A stretch of DNA of 64,000 bases, from assembly GCA_002483365.1 (NCBI GenBank), contig DLHT01000003.1, forward strand, positions 248,001 through 312,000, in the 5' to 3' direction. Numbering within the stretch: the stretch's first letter is position 1; each line of letters starts with the position of its first letter. The position numbers and the translations under genes were made by a program. Below, piece by piece: positions 34,977-41,394 of this stretch. Below the pieces are notes generated by a model that did not search any database, was not told where the DNA came from, and saw only the letters and a list, made by a program, of their open reading frames with translations. The stretch comes from Cellvibrio sp. UBA7661 (GTDB lineage Bacteria > Pseudomonadota > Gammaproteobacteria > Pseudomonadales > Cellvibrionaceae).

Positions 34977-36212
34977 CTATTCCACCATTACGCTATTGAT
35001 TTTTTTAGCAATACTTTCGATGACAGGAACTGAAACACTATTGCCTAATTGTTTGTATGCATTGACATTTGATTGACTTGGTATAAATTCCTCTGGAAAT
35101 CCTTGAATCCTAGCCGCCTCTCTTGGAGTAAGCTTTCTTGGATTTAAACCATCTTGCTCAATTAAAATTTCACTCCCATCCTTATAGTATCGAGCAGATA
35201 TTGTGTTTGTATAAGGAGAATCAGAATTTACCAAACCAAAACCAAAACCTTTTCCATTTATTTTGTTATCAATTTTTCTCCGTTTGTGTCCATTCCACAA
35301 CCTATCAGATATTGTGTACTTCGGATCAGGATTCGCCTCCAGAACATCTCCAACTCTTGTTAGCTTTCCTGACGGCTTCGGATACTCAAAGTTATCCAGT
35401 GAACCATCACGCCACAGAACTATATAAATCCGTTGTCTATTTTGAGGCACACCAAAATCGATAGATTTCAAAACCATTTTTTTAGCTTCAGCTTGAATTT
35501 CTTTAGGTGTTCCTTTTTTTATTACGTCTTTAGATATGTTGCAGCTATACCCTATAGCTGTAAGAGTTCTGAGAATTACCTGCAAGGTATAGCCTTTATC
35601 ATGACTAATTAGGCCTTTCACATTTTCCAATAAAGCAAATTTAGGTTTTTTTGCTTTTAAAATTTCAGCGATATTGTGAAACAATGTTCCTCTTGTATCA
35701 TCAATTCCGAGTTTTAGACCAGCGTGTGAAAACGGCTGGCACGGGAAACCAGCAACTAGAACATCATGTTCAGGGATATCTTTGACCGGTACTTTAGTTA
35801 TGTCTCCGAATGGGAATTCACCGTGATTTTGAAAATAGGTGGCTTGCGCATTTTTTTCAAATTCTGATGAAAAAACGCAAGTTCCACCCGCACGCTGGAA
35901 CCCAATCCGCATACCACCAACTCCAGCAAATAAGTCAATAAAAGTGAATTTCTTTTCTTTCGCACCCAAGATTGGAAAATCTTTGCTTATTTTTTTCTTG
36001 AAAGATTGAGTATCTTTGTAGATATTTTCGGATTTTAAGACTGCTAATATTCTGTCAGTTTCGGTAATCTTTTTTATGCCGAACAAGGGGGTATTATTAG
36101 CAATTGCGTGAATCCATTGATGAACAACTGCTTTTGACTGAGAACCATCCGGCGTGTATTTTTCGGCAACATCGGCCAAGAGATGTTCTATTTTTAAAAT
36201 GAATTCGCTCAC
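34977..36212 (-). CDS. C5-cytosine DNA methyltransferase
   Basis: Modification enzyme of 411 residues. A 90-residue N-terminal extension of unknown role is followed by motif I FIDLFAGVGGMRIGF, motif IV GFPCQPFSHAG with catalytic Cys158, motif VI ENVKGL, motif VIII QNRQRIYIV and motif X KQLGNSVSVPVI. The target-recognition region lies between motifs VIII and IX. Start is GTG 36212; an in-frame TGA lies four codons upstream and no ATG is available until inside motif I. It is placed between an XRE regulator and McrB/nuclease genes, so it should protect host sites from that nuclease. Confidence 0.92.
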   Translation of the reverse strand: MSEFILKIEHLLADVAEKYTPDGSQSKAVVHQWIHAIANNTPLFGIKKITETDRILAVLKSENIYKDTQSFKKKISKDFPILGAKEKKFTFIDLFAGVGGMRIGFQRAGGTCVFSSEFEKNAQATYFQNHGEFPFGDITKVPVKDIPEHDVLVAGFPCQPFSHAGLKLGIDDTRGTLFHNIAEILKAKKPKFALLENVKGLISHDKGYTLQVILRTLTAIGYSCNISKDVIKKGTPKEIQAEAKKMVLKSIDFGVPQNRQRIYIVLWRDGSLDNFEYPKPSGKLTRVGDVLEANPDPKYTISDRLWNGHKRRKIDNKINGKGFGFGLVNSDSPYTNTISARYYKDGSEILIEQDGLNPRKLTPREAARIQGFPEEFIPSQSNVNAYKQLGNSVSVPVIESIAKKINSVMVE

Positions 36213-36258
36213 AAGTTTTACTCACACAAATAGAAGTAATCAGGTACTGAAAACTTTG

Positions 36259-36483
36259 TTAATCAGGAATTAACTCTTTAACTGACTTGCCCAAAGCAGT
36301 GGCGATTTGCACCAGCATCAGGTATGAAGGATTTGCTATTCCTCGCTCAAGGCGAGAAATAAAAGAGCGATCCACATTGGCGATCAATGCCAACTGCTCT
36401 TGTGATATGTTGGATTGCTTGCGAACAGCTTTAATGTGTTCCGCAAGTACTAAAAGTTGTTTGTTGTTCATATGTTTTTCCAT
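36259..36483 (-). CDS. XRE-family HTH regulator (C-protein-like) of the restriction operon
   Basis: Small helix-turn-helix protein of 74 residues (70 if ATG 36471 is used; neither start has a strong ribosome site). The helix pair QLALIANVDRSFISRLERG is a canonical Cro/C1 motif, and the overall size and position, just ahead of the methyltransferase on the same strand, match the controller proteins that delay restriction gene expression. The reading frame stays open 76 codons further upstream across the promoter, but that part has no coding character. Divergent from vsr across a 108-bp promoter region. Confidence 0.85.
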   Translation of the reverse strand: MEKHMNNKQLLVLAEHIKAVRKQSNISQEQLALIANVDRSFISRLERGIANPSYLMLVQIATALGKSVKELIPD

Positions 36484-36542
36484 GGGGCGAATCTTGATTA
36501 ACTGAGGACTAAATAACCACGGCATATAATCCTCAATTTTAT

Positions 36543-36568
36543 AAATACTGTATTTATTCACAGTGCAA
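36543..36568. promoter_or_regulatory. LexA-like (SOS) box overlapping a second palindrome in the XRE/vsr promoter
   Basis: TACTGTATTTATTCACAGTG (36546-36565) matches the gammaproteobacterial SOS box CTGT-N8-ACAG exactly in its conserved bases. Overlapping it is AAATAC-T-GTATTT (36543-36555). On the minus strand a TTGCAC (36568-36563) and a TATAAA (36543-36538) flank it as possible -35 and -10. Either LexA or the XRE protein could bind here; the flanks of vsr and the restriction operon are both within reach. Confidence 0.5.
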
Positions 36569-36591
36569 ACAGTTGACGAAAGGGCTTTTGA

Positions 36592-37047
36592 ATGGTCGAT
36601 GTCGTTACTAAAGAAAAACGCTCCGTAATGATGGCCGGAATCAAGGGCAAAAATACCCGTGGAGAAATTGCTATCCGCAAGGGATTGCACAAGCTGGGGT
36701 TTCGCTACCAACTACACAGAAAAGACTTACCCGGAAAACCCGACCTGGTTTTCCCCAAGCATCACGCCGTAATTTTTGTAAACGGTTGCTTCTGGCACGC
36801 ACACGGCTGCCACATATTCAAATGGCCATCGACCCGCGTTGAGTTTTGGAAAGAAAAGATAGGCGCAAATAAAATCCGCGACGAACGAAATATTCAGGCT
36901 TGTATTACGATGGGATGGAAGGTGTTGGTGATTTGGGAATGCGCCTTAAAAGGCAAAACCCGTCGCAATCTTAATGAGGTAATTCACACGGCAGCGAATT
37001 GGATTTTATACGATTCACAGTCTGCGGAGCTTGAAGGGAAAAATTAA
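36592..37047 (+). CDS. vsr: Very-short-patch-repair endonuclease
   Basis: Vsr nicks beside T:G mismatches that arise by deamination of 5-methylcytosine, 151 residues. Family signatures are complete: MMAGIKGKNTRGEIAIRKGLH, FRYQLHRKDLPGKPDLVF with the metal-binding Asp, VFVNGCFWHAHGCHIFKWP-type block (here VIFVNGCFWHAHGC and WPSTR.EFWKEKI) and NIQACITMGWKVLVIWECAL. Pairing with a C5 methyltransferase is the usual arrangement. It starts at ATG 36592 directly after the shared promoter region, and a palindromic repeat element begins 18 bp past its stop. Confidence 0.95.
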   Translation: MVDVVTKEKRSVMMAGIKGKNTRGEIAIRKGLHKLGFRYQLHRKDLPGKPDLVFPKHHAVIFVNGCFWHAHGCHIFKWPSTRVEFWKEKIGANKIRDERNIQACITMGWKVLVIWECALKGKTRRNLNEVIHTAANWILYDSQSAELEGKN

Positions 37048-37064
37048 CAACGTTTGTGGTAATT

Positions 37065-37180
37065 GTAGCCCGCATGAAGCCTAACGGAATACGGGGTTGA
37101 CTCTCTTCAATCGAAGGATTGAAATAAAACAAGCTCAATATCAAAAGCCCCCGTATTTCGCTAGGCTCCATACGGGCTAC
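37065..37180. repeat. Imperfect palindromic intergenic repeat, copy 1
   Basis: A 116-bp element bounded by GTAGCCCGC and CGGGCTAC; the outer arms pair over about 30 bp (GAAGCCTAACGGAATACGGG against CCCGTATTTCGCTAGGCTCC with few mismatches). Copies 2 and 3 lie at 38615-38721 and 40401-40531. No coding capacity. The ends and size resemble REP/MITE-like units common in gammaproteobacteria. Confidence 0.85.
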
Positions 37181-37183
37181 TGT

Positions 37184-37861
37184 TTAAAGATTACAGATAT
37201 CTTCTGGAACCTGCGTGAGCACGTTAGAAGAAATTTCCTTTCCTGTAGATATATCGATCTTCTTAATAAAATTTGAATCTTTTTCTTGCGCTATAGCATG
37301 GAGCTTGCCATTGCACATTTTTGGAGTGTGATTCTGCCAAACAAAATCTTGCTGCCATTTATTTTTAAAGGATTTACAACCGCTTTGTCTTACAACCGTT
37401 TTAGCTAATGCAGCTGGATAGCAAACAATTAGATTGGTGTTGTTATCTGAGTACACTACTTGTGAATCGGGCGGGAATGTTAACTCGGTTAAATGCCAAT
37501 CGTTGTTTTCCATTTTATACACTTCTCCATCCATGCTTACTGAATGAATCTTTTTTTGGTATACAAAAATATCGTTTTGAATGCTTTCAAATGGCCAATA
37601 TTTTATAGCGGAGAGATCACTGCTAATCTTTGCAATATATGGATAGTTTGTTCCTTCTTTGTCTATCTTGAAACCTGCGAGATAAGCATTCCCCCCATAA
37701 TTTAGGGCATCGTAAATACCTTGAATTTCCAATTGAATTTTTTTGCCATCAGCACTGGTAACTAAACCATCTTCTCGCCAAGCTAGAGATACATCAGCAT
37801 TCGTTTTGCATGCTGTTAAAAGAAATAGTGCTAATGCACCAATAAATTTATATTGTTTCAT
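37184..37861 (-). CDS. Lipoprotein of unknown function, possible immunity protein
   Basis: I do not recognise the family. The 225-residue product has a type II signal peptide with lipobox LLTAC (Cys18), so it should be anchored in the periplasm. The mature part is beta-rich with WD/Kelch-like spaced strands (GNAYLAGFKID, YPYIAKISSD, GKLHAIAQEK). Its start overlaps the 3' end of the L,D-transpeptidase gene by 14 bp on the same strand. A lipoprotein coupled to a leaderless peptidoglycan-acting enzyme is what one expects of an immunity protein; this is inference only. Confidence 0.75.
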   Translation of the reverse strand: MKQYKFIGALALFLLTACKTNADVSLAWREDGLVTSADGKKIQLEIQGIYDALNYGGNAYLAGFKIDKEGTNYPYIAKISSDLSAIKYWPFESIQNDIFVYQKKIHSVSMDGEVYKMENNDWHLTELTFPPDSQVVYSDNNTNLIVCYPAALAKTVVRQSGCKSFKNKWQQDFVWQNHTPKMCNGKLHAIAQEKDSNFIKKIDISTGKEISSNVLTQVPEDICNL

Positions 37862-38369
37862 TGTATTTGCGCACCACGAATGTTGTTTTTGGTTTAAAGC
37901 CGCCCATGCTCATAATTACATCTCTGTCACGTGGATTAAGATGTATGCAGCCATGCGAGGGAGTTAACTGAACGGGCTTTCCTAATGAAAACTCTGCTTC
38001 ATTTTGTGGTGTGGTATGAAACATTTGTCCAGATAATCTTTCATTCTTGTCCAATATTTTATTGCCATTGGTATCCTTAAACCAACGAATGGCTATTGGA
38101 CCAAAATCATTAAATACCCAAACGGAAGGGACGCGCATTTTGCCGTAATAATCAAAATAGAGCTTAACGATAGTTTTTCTATCTATTCCAATATCGTTCT
38201 TTACAGAGCCCCATTTTGTACTTGGTAATCGATAATAAACATCATTTAATTGGGGCTGATCTAGTAATGCGGTGCCCCATTTTATTTTTGACATTGGCCA
38301 AGTGGGTGTTACGTAAGTTTGCGTCTCGTGTATGACGTATGTTCCAGGCCAAGTTGGCTCTTCTGCCAT
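37848..38369 (-). CDS. L,D-transpeptidase (YkuD) domain protein, 5' part out of frame
   Basis: The 173 residues from ATG 38369 carry a YkuD catalytic domain: GQMFHTTPQNEAEF and the catalytic TPSHGCIHLNPRD with Cys in SHGCxHL. Such enzymes cross-link or trim peptidoglycan with L,D specificity. ATG 38369 has no ribosome site, and good coding sequence (FFARYEAWGGPSSLG..) continues 41 codons upstream in the same frame to a TAA at 38493-38495. No standard start exists in that stretch, so the true N-terminus lies in another frame (next entry). No signal peptide is seen, which is odd for a housekeeping L,D-transpeptidase and fits a delivered toxin. It overlaps the lipoprotein gene by 14 bp. Confidence 0.8.
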   Translation of the reverse strand: MAEEPTWPGTYVIHETQTYVTPTWPMSKIKWGTALLDQPQLNDVYYRLPSTKWGSVKNDIGIDRKTIVKLYFDYYGKMRVPSVWVFNDFGPIAIRWFKDTNGNKILDKNERLSGQMFHTTPQNEAEFSLGKPVQLTPSHGCIHLNPRDRDVIMSMGGFKPKTTFVVRKYNETI

Positions 38370-38494
38370 ACGTGGATCACTGCCTAGTGACGACGGCCCA
38401 CCCCACGCCTCATAACGAGCGAAAAATACATTTCCTTTTTTAGGGCGAGCAAATTCTGTCCCGGGAAAAAATGCAGTTCCATTGAGCTGTCCTT
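38370..38494 (-). other. 5' coding part of the transpeptidase gene, frameshifted at a T6 run
   Basis: ATG 38482 has an ideal AAGGA 7 bases upstream and opens MELHFFPG.., but this frame stops after 32 codons. If the ribosome slips back one base at the run of six T (38471-38466 on the minus strand), the product continues as MELHFFPGTEFARPKKG and joins the transpeptidase frame without further change. In the ATG frame the run reads as T TTT TTC, a standard X XXY YYZ slippery heptamer. A lost T in the genome or an assembly error would look the same. Confidence 0.75.
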
Positions 38495-38495
38495 A

Positions 38496-38614
38496 ATTTT
38501 GTTCCAAATTAGATGAACACAAAATGTAACAACCGAGGTAAAAAAATACATTCGTTTTTAGGCAGCGTTTTTAATATACGCTATGGGCATCACATATAAT
38601 GTCATTTAAGTTAC
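38496..38614. other. A+T-rich spacer upstream of the transpeptidase gene
   Basis: No gene seen. It should carry the promoter for the transpeptidase-lipoprotein pair on the minus strand; several TATAAT-like stretches occur but none stands out. Confidence 0.3.
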
Positions 38615-38721
38615 GTAATCCGCATGGAGCTAAACAGAATGCGGGGCTTGTCTTTTTTGAGGGCGGAATAAAAGGGCAACATCAAAAGCTCCCGTATTTC
38701 GCTAGGCTCCATACGGGCTAC
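38615..38721. repeat. Imperfect palindromic intergenic repeat, copy 2
   Basis: A 107-bp copy of the element at 37065: left end GTAATCCGCATGGAGC, right arm CCCGTATTTCGCTAGGCTCC and end ATACGGGCTAC identical to copy 1. The centre TTTTTTGAGGGCGG is shared with copy 3. Confidence 0.85.
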
Positions 38722-38811
38722 CAATCATCATGGGGGTTGTATCACCAACGCCCCCATCACCAACAGCAATCGCTAAACCCTGCTTTACTTGCTATAAAAT
38801 GAACACTATAG

Positions 38812-38836
38812 TTACCATATAAGACCTATTTGGTAA
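38812..38836. promoter_or_regulatory. Inverted repeat ahead of hipB-like gene
   Basis: TTACCA (38812-38817) and TGGTAA (38831-38836) form a dyad 5 bp before the ATG of the XRE antitoxin gene, where a HipB-type autorepressor would bind. Confidence 0.4.
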
Positions 38837-38841
38837 TTATT

Positions 38842-39159
38842 ATGCCCAAAGACGACTCCAGCCAATCACGTACTGCCATTGTTTTTCCCCGGAACCAGAA
38901 GGTCTTGGCACAGCTTGGGGAGAACATCAAGCTTGCGCGCAAACGGCGCAACTACACTCAGGCGCTGATTTCCGAGCGCACGGGGTTGAGCCGTTTAACT
39001 ATTCGCAAAATTGAAAATGGGGATGCAACTGTTTCCCTTGGCCACTATGTGGCGGTACTGGGTGTGCTCGGGTTGGTGGATGATTTGCTCAAGGTGGCGA
39101 GTGACGATGCGCTTGGGCGTAAATTGCAGGATATAAAACTGATTGGAAAATCAACATGA
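38842..39159 (+). CDS. HipB-like XRE antitoxin
   Basis: Helix-turn-helix protein of 105 residues that should neutralise the following HipA-like kinase and repress the operon. The HTH reads LGENIKLARKRRNYTQALIS then SRLTIRKIENGD. ATG 38842 is chosen over the TTG at 38830. The stop overlaps the next start (ATGA), so the two are translationally coupled. A small dyad lies just upstream. Confidence 0.85.
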   Translation: MPKDDSSQSRTAIVFPRNQKVLAQLGENIKLARKRRNYTQALISERTGLSRLTIRKIENGDATVSLGHYVAVLGVLGLVDDLLKVASDDALGRKLQDIKLIGKST

Positions 39160-40391
39160 ATACGGAAGTTTATGTGTTTGCCGATTGGGAAGAATTTGCT
39201 GAGCCAACGTTAGTTGGTAGCTTGCGTTCAACAGTCAATAAAAATAAAGAGCATTTCAGTTTTACTTACAATGAGACTTGGCTGCGGTCTTCATTCGCGC
39301 AAAAAATTGATCCTGATTTACATCTTTATTCCGGTGAGCAACACAGCACTGACTCCAATAATTTCAGAATTTTTTTAGATTCATGCCCGGATCGCTGGGG
39401 TCGGTTGCTGATGAAGCGGCGCGAAAATTATATCGCTCGACAAGAAAATCGCCGCCCGCAGCTGCTTAATGAAATAGATTATTTGCTTGGCGTGCATGAT
39501 CTTTATCGCCAAGGCGCTTTACGTTTCAAACGCGAATTAACAGGCGAATTTCTTGATAACGACCAGCGCTTGGCAGCGCCGCCCATGTCCTCCCTTAAAG
39601 AACTTGAATACGCAGCGCAACAAGTGGAAGACAGTAATAGTGAAGACCCTGACTATTTAAAATGGCTGTACATGCTTATGTCTCCAGGTTCCTCCCTTGG
39701 CGGCGCACGACCCAAAGCCTCGGTTATTGATGATGCAAAACATTTATGGATAGCGAAATTTCCAAGCCGTTATGATGATTACGATATAGGTGCGTGGGAA
39801 TATCTTGCCCATCAACTCGCGCTGAATGCTGGCATTCATATGGCTCCCTGCCGCATAGAAAAATTTAATAGTCATCACCATACGTTTTTAACAAAGCGTT
39901 TTGATCGTACGGAAAAAAGCCGTTTGCATTTCACCTCCGCCATGACCCAACTCGGTTATTACGATGGCGAATACGATGCAAGTTATTTGGAATTAGCACA
40001 ATTCCTCACCGAGCAAGGTTCCAATACCAAACCGGATTTGGAGCAATTATGGCGGCGCATCATTTTTAATATTGCTATTTCAAATACCGATGACCATTTA
40101 CGCAACCATGGTTTTATTTATCACCATGGCGGCTGGATTCTTTCACCAGCATATGATGTAAACCCGGTAACTCCTGCTAACGGGTTACATTTAAATATCA
40201 CCGACGATGATAATCGCCTGGATTATGACTTGGCGATGAGTGTTATCGACTTTTTTCAATTAAGAAAAAGTACTGCAGAAAAAATCAAAGCTGACGTATT
40301 AACCAGCGTCAGCCAATGGAAAACAACAGCTACCGCTATTGGCATTAGTCGAGGAGAGCAACAGCTTCTTTCTGCTGCATTTAATGTTTAA
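39156..40391 (+). CDS. HipA-like serine/threonine kinase toxin
   Basis: HipA-family kinase of 411 residues, toxin of a type II system. An N-terminal subdomain (VGSLRST, FRIFLDSCPDRWGRLLMKRRE) precedes the Gly-rich SPGSSLGGARPKA loop, KFPSRYDDYD, the FLTKRFDR strand, the catalytic NIAISNTDDHLRNHG and the metal-binding LSPAYDVNP, all as in HipA. E. coli HipA phosphorylates glutamyl-tRNA synthetase; the target here is not known. Copy 3 of the palindromic repeat begins 9 bp past its stop. Confidence 0.9.
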   Translation: MNTEVYVFADWEEFAEPTLVGSLRSTVNKNKEHFSFTYNETWLRSSFAQKIDPDLHLYSGEQHSTDSNNFRIFLDSCPDRWGRLLMKRRENYIARQENRRPQLLNEIDYLLGVHDLYRQGALRFKRELTGEFLDNDQRLAAPPMSSLKELEYAAQQVEDSNSEDPDYLKWLYMLMSPGSSLGGARPKASVIDDAKHLWIAKFPSRYDDYDIGAWEYLAHQLALNAGIHMAPCRIEKFNSHHHTFLTKRFDRTEKSRLHFTSAMTQLGYYDGEYDASYLELAQFLTEQGSNTKPDLEQLWRRIIFNIAISNTDDHLRNHGFIYHHGGWILSPAYDVNPVTPANGLHLNITDDDNRLDYDLAMSVIDFFQLRKSTAEKIKADVLTSVSQWKTTATAIGISRGEQQLLSAAFNV

Positions 40392-40400
40392 AGACATAGA

Positions 40401-40531
40401 GTAGCCCGCATGGAGCCTAGCGGAATGCGGGGTTATGGGATCTAACGGAATACGGGGTTTGTCTTTTTTGAGGGCGGCATAGAAAAGCAAAATCAACAGC
40501 TCCGTATTCCGTTACACTTCATACGGGCTAC
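40401..40531. repeat. Imperfect palindromic intergenic repeat, copy 3 (with duplicated left arm)
   Basis: A 131-bp copy with GTAGCCCGCATGGAGCC at the left and CATACGGGCTAC at the right. Its left arm is partly duplicated (GCGGAATGCGGGGTT then ACGGAATACGGGGTT, about 31 bp apart), explaining the greater length. Confidence 0.85.
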
Positions 40532-40557
40532 GAATTATTTTTTATTTGGAGTTTTGT

Positions 40558-41376
40558 ATGTTTGAGCAGTCATCAGCTCCCAACACGTTTGTATTTGATA
40601 TGGATGGCACGCTGTTAAATGAGCATCACGAACTTTCGCCATTAACGATGAGTGTGCTGAATGACTTGCGTGAACGTGGGCACCGGTTGGTGATAGCCAC
40701 AGGTCGGCACTACAAGGATATTCGTGCGTATTTAACGCAATTGGGTGGCGGTATTGCGGCAATTACCTGCAACGGGGCGATGATCCATAACGCAGAAGGT
40801 GAGTTGATCCAGCGGGTGTGTTTGCCGCTGGCCGCCAATGAAACGCTGCTGCCGTTAGGCGAGGCTGCGGGTGTTCATTTAAATATGTATACCGATGCTG
40901 AGTGGTTGGTGAATGCGCCTTGTGAATCTATGTTGGATGCGCATGCGGAATCGCAATTTTTTTATCGCCAAATTCCATTGCAGGAAATGCTCACCACGCC
41001 CGCATTGAAGATTTTGTTCTACGGGGAAAATGCCAACCTACAACAACTTAAAACGCAAATTGAAAACGCACTTCCGTTACCAATTCATTTAACTTTTTCG
41101 GATGAGTATTATTTGGAGGCGATGCCGCAACACATATCCAAAGACGATGCACTTAAAACCCTCGCTATGCAATTAGATTTTTCGTTGGCCAATAGCATGG
41201 CCTTTGGCGATGGATTTAATGACGTGGAATTATTTGATGCGGTTACCCATCCGGTAGTGATGAGCAACGCGAGTGAAAAATTGAAAACGTTATTCCCTCA
41301 CGCACACCACGCATTACCCCATACTGAAGATGGTGTAGCACGTTTTTTGTTTGAACATGTATTGCAGGCGCAGTAA
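40558..41376 (+). CDS. Cof-type HAD-superfamily sugar phosphatase
   Basis: HAD hydrolase of 272 residues in the Cof/YidA/YbhA subgroup (IIB cap). Motif 1 FVFDMDGTLLNEHHELSP, motif 2 VIATGRHYKDI (Thr), motif 3 lysine in ISKDDAL, motif 4 AFGDGFNDVELF. These enzymes dephosphorylate sugar phosphates and related metabolites in the cytosol. ATG 40558 follows TTGGAG at good spacing; the TTG at 40546 is rejected. It begins 26 bp after the third repeat copy, marking the right border of the accessory region, and converges on the hybrid kinase gene 18 bp away. Confidence 0.9.
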   Translation: MFEQSSAPNTFVFDMDGTLLNEHHELSPLTMSVLNDLRERGHRLVIATGRHYKDIRAYLTQLGGGIAAITCNGAMIHNAEGELIQRVCLPLAANETLLPLGEAAGVHLNMYTDAEWLVNAPCESMLDAHAESQFFYRQIPLQEMLTTPALKILFYGENANLQQLKTQIENALPLPIHLTFSDEYYLEAMPQHISKDDALKTLAMQLDFSLANSMAFGDGFNDVELFDAVTHPVVMSNASEKLKTLFPHAHHALPHTEDGVARFLFEHVLQAQ

Positions 41377-41394
41377 TTTATCCTGCGCGAAAAA

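Noticed and set aside
37048..37183. Possible CRISPR-like repeats in the defence island
   Set aside because: The repeated units are three dispersed palindromic elements of over 100 bp, not regularly spaced short repeats; no cas genes are present.
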